Positions 57,370 to 64,000 of a stretch of 64,000 bases of DNA are shown in pieces. Each line of letters begins with the position of its first letter. The first letter of the stretch is position 1. Source of the DNA: Epiperipatus broadwayi (Eukaryota > Onychophora > Udeonychophora > Euonychophora > Peripatidae); the NCBI GenBank assembly GCA_028023455.1, contig JAQFVV010006199.1:4414972-4478971 (forward strand), given 5' to 3'. The position numbers and the translations under genes are program-made. Below the pieces are notes generated by a model that saw only the letters and a program-made list of their open reading frames with translations, searched no databases and was not told the DNA's origin.

Positions 57370-60300
57370 CAGTGTTAACTGTAATGTCATTAAATTACTG
57401 CAGTGCTGCTATATATCCTGTTTGAAAATTCACTTAATTAGTTGACTCAATGTTAATAATAATAATATACAATACTAGAGGATGAGTGACTCAACAATTT
57501 ATGTACTTTGTAGGATTTATTTAAATTTTTATTACTAATATTTCAAGGAAAACTGATATATAAAGATCATGTTTTATTTTGTAAAGGATAGCTGAAACAA
57601 GATATATAAATACAATTAGGATATTTTGATATAAACATATTCAACTTTTGAACTAAAGATAGGAGGAAATGTCAGTCCCTAATGATACATGTACTAAAGC
57701 TATAGTTATATCCCATATTATCAATAAAGAGCAAGAGATAATTAAAAATATAAATGATCTGAGTATGAATACTGCAAATAAGACATCAATCAATTTAACC
57801 ACAATTATTGATAAACTTATTGCATTAATAGATTATGAATTTTGAATTTTATAAGATTTGTTTTTGGTAGCAAATATACAGATGGTATTCATGTTGTAAC
57901 CTCTGCACTACCATTGAAAAAACAGCCGATTGAAGGAAATTTCGTTTCTAGTCAAGATTTATATGCATGAGAATTTCTGTGATTTCTCCCCCAAAACTTC
58001 CAGAAAATCATTAAAACATAATTTTCAAATTATTTATACAAAATCTAAACAAAAGATCTCCAGAAGAATTTTAATTTACAATGATTATTGTATTTATTAT
58101 CCATATAAGGACATGTTTCTACAATAAATTTAGTTAAATTATTATCCTCCCCCCTAAAGAATTTTTTCCACTGGATATTTTTTAATTATTTTAAACTTAA
58201 TAGTTACCCTTTAGTAGTTTTTTTTACATACTTTGACTTAATCTATTCATAGTGATAAAAAGACAATCTGTATACCTTGTCACATAATTAAAATAAAGCT
58301 TTTAACACAAGCATAAACCAAAAGAAAATATTTTTTTCTTTCCATTAGGATCGAATTAAATAGAATTCCTATCATTTTTCATTTCTAAAATTAATAACTA
58401 TAAGAAAAGAAAATGGTATAAATAATCAAATGTTAATATGAAAATGTATTTCAAGTTAAAATGCTTTTAACAATTAATTTTATTTGTATATCTTTACTTT
58501 CTGCATACACATGCATGTCTATATTACCTAAAATATTATGAATTATTTATGAAGACATTTAAAATATAATTGCATGGAAATAAATATATGAGAGCAGTAT
58601 AAAATATCTGTTAACACTGACTTATCTTATTCATATAATCAAATAGTTCTAGCTGAAATATTGATCCAAATGAAACCAATATATGTAGAGCACATATGTT
58701 GTGCTCTTTATCTGAAAAAAAATTAGAATAATCTTTGTTTTATAATTATATCATAAACTGTAATGTGCTCTTATATCATTAACATGCATGCAACTCAGAA
58801 ATTTGAACATTTTAATTTTACACCATTTGTTTGTATAGTTAATAAAAATAAGAAATAAATAACTTTCTTAGTTCTTTATCATAAAATACATCACTTCTTT
58901 TAACATATTTATTTATCTTAGTAAAACAAAGTAAGTGGTAAATAATGCTTCATTTCTTAAATTATATTTTACTTATTTTCTGTCTCTCTCCCTTACAGCA
59001 AATGCTTAAATTTTAAATAAAAGTAAAAATCTACCATCAAAATTTGAGGGCAATAGTAACTGTTGTTTATATTAATTTTATTTCAGTCACCTTCCTTGTT
59101 ATGTAATTGGAAAAAAAATGAAACAAATCTAACATTAAAATTTTGTTATGAAGGCAACGCCAAAAATTTTTAAATAAAAGTCCAAAAATATTACAATTTA
59201 AAAGTTATTAATGATTTACAGTTTTTTATTATTATTGAACTTTCAAAATAAAAATTAGTTTTTTTGTTATTTTTAGTACTTATTTAGTTTTATTTGAGAG
59301 TAAACAGCCTGTTTATTTTATTTGAAATGGATTAAACTGTTCAAGCTCTTTATTTATACAAATTACTTTGCTATTATAAAGTAATGCGTTTTTAATGGAC
59401 AGGGAATTGATTTTTCTGTTCTGAGGTAATCAAGAATGTAAAAACAGAAAGAAAATTTATAAAAGTCAATTTTAAATTAAACTAAATTGTTCAATTTAAA
59501 TATTTATCATGTATTCCATTTTTATCTAATTAATTAGAATTTTGTTGTCAAATAGATTAAATGCGTTGGTTATTGTCATTATTTTATTTAAATACAAAAT
59601 GAAATAAAAACTCCAAATAAAAACAAAATATTTATTTATCTGATATTCGAAGTAGTTGTCTGTTTATTAATGTAAAAATATTATTCCAACAGCATATTTT
59701 AACCATTTCTCTTATAAGCTTTTTAAAGTTATCTCTTATAGCTGATGAATATAGCTTACGTTTCAGTTGTTTTTATAATTTTTTTGTTGTCTGTTTATTT
59801 TTTTTAAAAATCGATACATTTTATAAAGTTAAATTAATGATTATTATTTTATATATATATTTATTTAGAAACAAACATTTGTTTATAAAATAAGTTTTTA
59901 TTTGAAGACAAAATTAAGATAATCTTGGAAAAATTTTATTTAAATTTTTTTTTATAATAACATTTTTGAAAAAACAAAAACAAAACATAAAAAAAAAGTT
60001 AATGAACAAAGATATAATTTTTATTTTAGATAACGGTTAGACAAAAGAAAATCTATAAAAATGGGAGAGTGGGGGAGATTTGTAATAATATATATACTGT
60101 ATATATTATAGCTTGAGTGTTTTTTTATTATTAAGATTCATCATACATAAAAATCTTAATTTATTCTTTTACTCAGGGAAATTTTCTGTATGTTTTTCTC
60201 ACTTTCTATACAATTTTAGTTTTTTTCCTCTTGATATTGATAAAATCATCGTCATCTTTTTTTAAAAAAATCTTTTTCACTTCTATCGGTCTCTTCTGCT

Positions 60301-61909
60301 TTTTTTTTTTACTTTTTAAATTTTCTATAATCATATTCTCTCATAATCTGTCCATATCTTCTAACATTAGTAATCTTTTTTTAATGTAATATTGCTACAT
60401 AGCTTTTGATTTCATGTATTTGATATAGACATTATCATTAAAAAATAATTATATAGTTTAATGACTTGGTAGGTTGAACAAAAACGCCATTCTTTTGACT
60501 ATAATAAGTTTGTTTTTTACTTTATTCATAGAAGAATAAGTTCAAGTTTTGAAGAAACACAGAACTAAATTGTATAAAAAAATATCATCATCATCAGAAA
60601 AATGATTGAAAAAATATTAAAAAATTGTAATGCAAAAATCTTTAAAAACATGCATAATGATTAAACTGTACATAAATTTAAATTCCTTAATTAATTATGG
60701 CTCTTTCAGATTTTAGTATGCAGTTATTTAAATTAAGTATTTCAAATATCTAAAGAATTTATTTAACATCCCTAACTCTTTAACCAAAAATAGAGACTTC
60801 TATAACTGGCTATATATGACTCTTACCATGATAAAATTTACTAAAACATTTTTCACACGTATTCCAAAATAATAATAATTATTATAATTTTGAAATTCAG
60901 ATTAACTAATTTTTTATTTAATATTAATTACAATTTTTTAAATAAATACAAATTTCTATTTCATAAACAATATATTAAAACTTTGAATTTTCATATTCTT
61001 ATAAGTTGATTAAATAAAAAAAATATCAATGTATAAATGTTAAATGTTGAAGCACAATTCAGAAATATTCAGGCTTATACAAGTGTTCATTAAATGATTG
61101 AACATTCATGTGCAATTGATTGTATAAGAGAAGAGTTATAATAAAGTAATGATTGAATATTGCAAAAAATGTATATATGTGTGTGTGAGAGAGAGAGAGA
61201 ATATGTGTGTTGTTTTTTTCCCTAAAGACAAGATAACATATCTAGGCAATAGAATACCATATCCTAGTGATAATTCTTGATCATCAGCAGTGTAGGTCTG
61301 ATATTGTTTTTTCACTTCTTAAATATAATTCATATTAGTATTTTAAAATTAAAAGCTATATTAATTAACTTTAATAAACCTTTTACATCTTTGGGTTATA
61401 TTACAAAAGAATTACTATTTGAAAAATGGAATGAATTTGTTTATAGTGCAAATATAAAATACTAGCTAATATAAAATTAAATGACAACTAAAAATGAATT
61501 ATAGTTTTAAAAAAATATTAATTCAACAGGTAAATTATAAATATAGACAAATTACAAAAAAAATTGCAAACACAGACACAATATACACCATATATGTGCA
61601 TTTCTGCTCAAAAGCATCATGTAAGATTATAGGTTGCAGATTACAGCAAATTTACATATGTTCATAAAATAATATTTTTTTCATTAAATATATTTAGCAG
61701 AACTACTATATCTATTATATTTGTTTATTTCTTTACAATATTAAATTTACATTATATATTGTTAACAATATTATACTGTACATATAGAGTACTTTTAACA
61801 TGCAAGTTTGCAATGCAGATAACATTTAATATGTATGTTGTGAAGCACATGCCGATAGTTAATTGAAAGATATTATAGTTTGAGCAAAAAAGGAATCTTT
61901 TTTTTTTAT
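57370..61909. other. AT-rich stretch, no recognised gene
   Basis: A 58-codon plus-strand frame starting at 57668 (contains NINDLSMNTANKTSINLTTI) and one at 57930-58127 (KISRRILIYNDYCIYYP) have near-random composition and no domain. A short TG/AG tract lies at 61175-61205. Nothing else is seen. Confidence 0.5.
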
Positions 61910-61995
61910 ACTATAAGGAGCTTGAAAGTCTGGGGTCAAATTTATTTTAATTACATCTAGTTTAAGTATATATAATATACTTGCATTTCAACATT
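61910..61995 (+). repeat. Hammerhead repeat family, partial 3' copy
   Basis: GGAGCTTGAAAGTCTGGGG, AATTACATCTAG and AAGTATATATAATATACTTG match the tail segment of the copies at 62424 (minus) and 62960-63040. The hammerhead part is absent. Confidence 0.6.
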
Positions 61996-62423
61996 TTATA
62001 TTTTTTAAAATTCTTTTTGATTTGTTTTATTCTTTTCATTATTTTATAAATGAATTATTTCTTATTTAATTATTAATACAAGTGACAAACTTCAGAATAT
62101 TTTTTTTTTAAATTTAATTAATTTTTTTTTATTTAAAATTAAAAAATCTTTATTATTAAAAATTTATGATTCTGAAGCAATTAACTTATTTAAAAGTTTT
62201 TTTACTATTAAGAATATATGGGAAGTAAGTAGAATTGTGAGTAATGTTTAGTTTAAATATGTTAATATTCTGAAGTTCTTTACACTTAAGAAGTCTGCTT
62301 GTAACAATGGAATTGGTTGTTTTAGAATTTATTTTTTTGGCTAGTCTGGTTGAAGTGTGAATTTAAGTAATTTTGATTATATATATAATATTTAAATACA
62401 AGTATATTATATATACTTTTAAG

Positions 62424-62765
62424 CTAGATATAATTAGAAGGAATTTGAACCCAGATTTTCAAGCTCCCTTTAGTCATCCACTCCATCTCATACAACCAAC
62501 ACTCATAATCACATACATATGAAAAAGATAAGTGATCTCCAATATATGAATCAGAATTCATCAGTTGATCCAGATCATCATATCCCACACACACACATAT
62601 AATCTTTTCCATTCTCCAACTCTTCAACCATCTGGTGATGGCATGTTTGAAGCCTTGTTTGCCAATTTTGTGCCATTCCAATGTTGACCATAAGTCATTC
62701 TGACATCTCATGTGCAGGACCTTAAGCTCATTTAAACACACAGAAGAGGGATGGGTAAAATACAG
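62424..62765 (-). mobile_element. Hammerhead repeat, copy C
   Basis: On the minus strand: GTCCTGCACATGAGATGTCA, ATCACCAGATGGTTGAAGAG, the damaged hammerhead C (62532-62578), then GGGAGCTTGAAAATCTGGGT and TCAAATTCC. The last part fits a pol III box B (GGTTCAAATTCC). The order of blocks equals that of copies B and D/E. The apparent 105-codon frame is not supported as a protein, because the other copies do not preserve it. Confidence 0.6.
62532..62578 (-). ncRNA. Hammerhead ribozyme copy C (broken)
   Basis: Stem I strands GATC...TCAA and TTGG-A-GATCA and the core CTGATGA are present. About 12 bp covering the end of stem II and GAAA are deleted, so it cannot cleave. Its stem I keeps pairing where copy B has T-A and this copy has C-G, a compensatory difference. 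Confidence 0.55.
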
Positions 62766-62847
62766 ACTGAATATGTAATATTTAAATATAAGTATATTAT
62801 ATATACTTTTATATACTGATTATATATATATGTATGTGTGTGAGAGA

Positions 62848-62908
62848 TGATGATCTGATACAACTGGTGAGTGCTGGTTCAGTGTGAAATATGTACATTG
62901 GAGATCAC
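62848..62908 (+). ncRNA. Hammerhead ribozyme copy D (mutated core)
   Basis: Stem I GATGATC...CAA with TTGG-A-GATCA, core CTGGTGA (A6 to G), stem II GTGCTG-GTT-CAGTGT, GAAA, then TATGTACA with C in place of the U before the cleavage position. Two essential positions are changed, so it is probably inactive. Confidence 0.55.
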
Positions 62909-63317
62909 TTATCTTTTTTTGCATATATGTGGACATGTGTGTTGGTTATATGAGATGGAGTGAATGACTAAAGGGATCTTGAAAGTCTGGATTCACATCT
63001 TCTCTAATTACATCTAGCTTAAAAGTATACATACTGGTATTTAAATATGACGTATTCAGCCTGTATTCTACCCAATCCCACTTCTGTGTTGTTAAATGGG
63101 CTTAAGATCCTGCAAATGAGAGGTCAGAATGACTTATGGTCAATATGGGTGTGACAACAAAATTGGAAAACAAGAGCTTTGAACATGCCATCACCAGATT
63201 TTCAATGATATGAATGGCTGAAGAGTTGGAGAATGGAGAAAATTGAAGTCTTTTCATTAAAGCTTGAAAATTTGTTATCTTAATATAAACTGAGCACTGA
63301 TTATATATATTCATGGG

Positions 63318-63361
63318 AGATGATCTATATCAAGTAATGAGTGCTGGTTCAGCATGAAGTG
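63318..63361 (+). ncRNA. Hammerhead ribozyme copy E (truncated)
   Basis: GATGATC and CAA are followed by GTAATGA in the core position. The best stem II of the family follows (GTGCTG-GTT-CAGCAT, a 5-bp stem plus G-U), then GAA. A deletion then removes stem III, the cleavage site and the returning stem I strand. Confidence 0.5.
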
Positions 63362-63429
63362 GAAGACTAAAGAGAGCTTGAAAGTTTGGGTTCAAATTCT
63401 CTCTAATTATATATATATATATATATTTG

Positions 63430-64000
63430 CACGGAAATCAAGTCATACATCATGTGACTTAATTTAATAAACTTGTATAAACAAATGTTATATAACTAGC
63501 ATGAATAGCTCGAATAGCTTTTAAAAAGCTTTTCTGAATATCCTTATCCCCAGACTGATTTCTGATTGTTGCTGTTATCAGTGATGTGCTAGAATATTCA
63601 GACATTAGATCTAAAAATATGAGGTCAAGCCCAGCATTTATCTAATAGTTAACTATTAATTAGAAAATCTGAAATTTTCAGATATCTATATGTCTTCAAA
63701 TCTAGCTATCTAACTTAAATAGTCATATGGGACTGAATTAAGTTTAGATACACCATATATTAACATTTTTAGCAATATAACATCGCCAAAGCCTCAAGAG
63801 AAAAACTATAATTGCAAGGAAAATCAAATCATACATCACATGACTTAATTTAATAAGCTTGTACCACAAATGTTATATCATGAGAATGAATAGTTCTTGA
63901 CAAGCTTTTCTGAATATTCTTATAATTATAGTTTTGCTTTTGAGACCATGGTGATGTTATATTGCTAAAGATTTTAATATATGATGTATCTGAACTTAGT
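63430..64000. repeat. Dispersed repeat copy 2, partly inverted at window end
   Basis: 63500-63770 matches 15800-16110. A 63430-63550 block (ATCATGTGACTTAATTTAAT, then GCTTTTCTGAATAT) recurs directly at about 63822-63925. In addition 63735-63811 is the inverted counterpart of 63921-64000 (TTTAGCAATATAACATC). The whole looks like a composite or foldback element whose right end may lie beyond the window. Confidence 0.65.

Larger units (their letters stand above)
62840..63405 (+). mobile_element. Hammerhead repeat in direct tandem (copies D and E)
   Basis: Two hammerhead copies in the same orientation (62848 and 63318) are 470 bp apart. They enclose one body (AGTCTGGATTCACATC, then CTGTATTCTACCCAATCCC, GGTCAGAATGACTTATGGTC, ATATGGGTGTGACAACA and GGCTGAAGAGTTGGAGAATG). 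The tail block after each copy repeats as well (GATCTTGAAAGTCTGG at 62975, GAGCTTGAAAGTTTGG at 63375). This is the monomer-plus layout expected of a retrozyme-type or SINE-like element copied from a circular or multimeric RNA. Confidence 0.65.

Noticed and set aside
62424-62741. 105-codon minus-strand frame in hammerhead repeat copy C
   Set aside because: Other copies of the repeat have stops and indels in that frame, and the sequence overlaps the ribozyme; it looks non-coding.

Overview
The window is nuclear DNA from an invertebrate animal. By eye it is very AT-rich (about three quarters A+T). It carries (TA)n(TG)n microsatellites and a metazoan set of transposons. I could not recognise a single host gene, and most open frames are random AT-rich reading or shadows of transposon relics. 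The window reads as intergenic or intronic space. I cannot name the species; a mollusc, cnidarian or similar repeat-rich lineage would fit.

Layout. 1-4.3 kb: featureless AT-rich DNA. 4.3-6.3 kb: a Merlin/IS1016-like DNA transposon relic with ~90-bp inverted ends. 6.9-7.3 kb: an 88-bp-arm hairpin followed by (ATT)n. 10.8-11.1 kb: a perfect 147-bp-arm palindrome. 15.8-20.1 kb: dispersed repeats and a Penelope-like element (PLE) relic. 21.8-23.8 kb: a LINE fragment, then a 395-bp hAT MITE with an 8-bp target duplication. 27.5-29.6 kb: AT tandem duplications, a foldback element and the 3' end of an L1/Tx1-like LINE. 32.2-33.3 kb: a PLE with its 5' part inverted. 34.0-34.1 kb: a retroposed tRNA-like unit with a 15-bp target duplication. 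39.6-46 kb: several LINE 3' fragments and two palindromic MITEs. 48.5-50.4 kb: inverted copies of a dispersed repeat carrying a hammerhead ribozyme, next to a PLE GIY-YIG domain. 52.75-55.4 kb: the best-preserved coding relic, a LINE with the endonuclease end, a full reverse transcriptase and the C-terminal zinc region. 56.8-57.3 kb: another PLE GIY-YIG endonuclease. 61.9-63.4 kb: more hammerhead repeat copies, two of them in direct order 470 bp apart. 63.4-64 kb: a second dispersed repeat, partly inverted.

The most interesting signal is the hammerhead-bearing repeat family at 48.6-49.4 and 61.9-63.4 kb. One copy keeps all the invariant core bases (CTGATGA, GAAA and a TA cleavage site) and both helix strands. 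Another copy shows a compensatory change in stem I. Tandem type I hammerheads about 0.5 kb apart are the layout of animal retrozymes, Schistosoma SINE-like elements and PLE pseudo-LTRs. PLE relics are abundant in the same window and could have supplied the mobilising machinery. No operons, CRISPR arrays, rRNA genes or canonical functional tRNA genes were seen.
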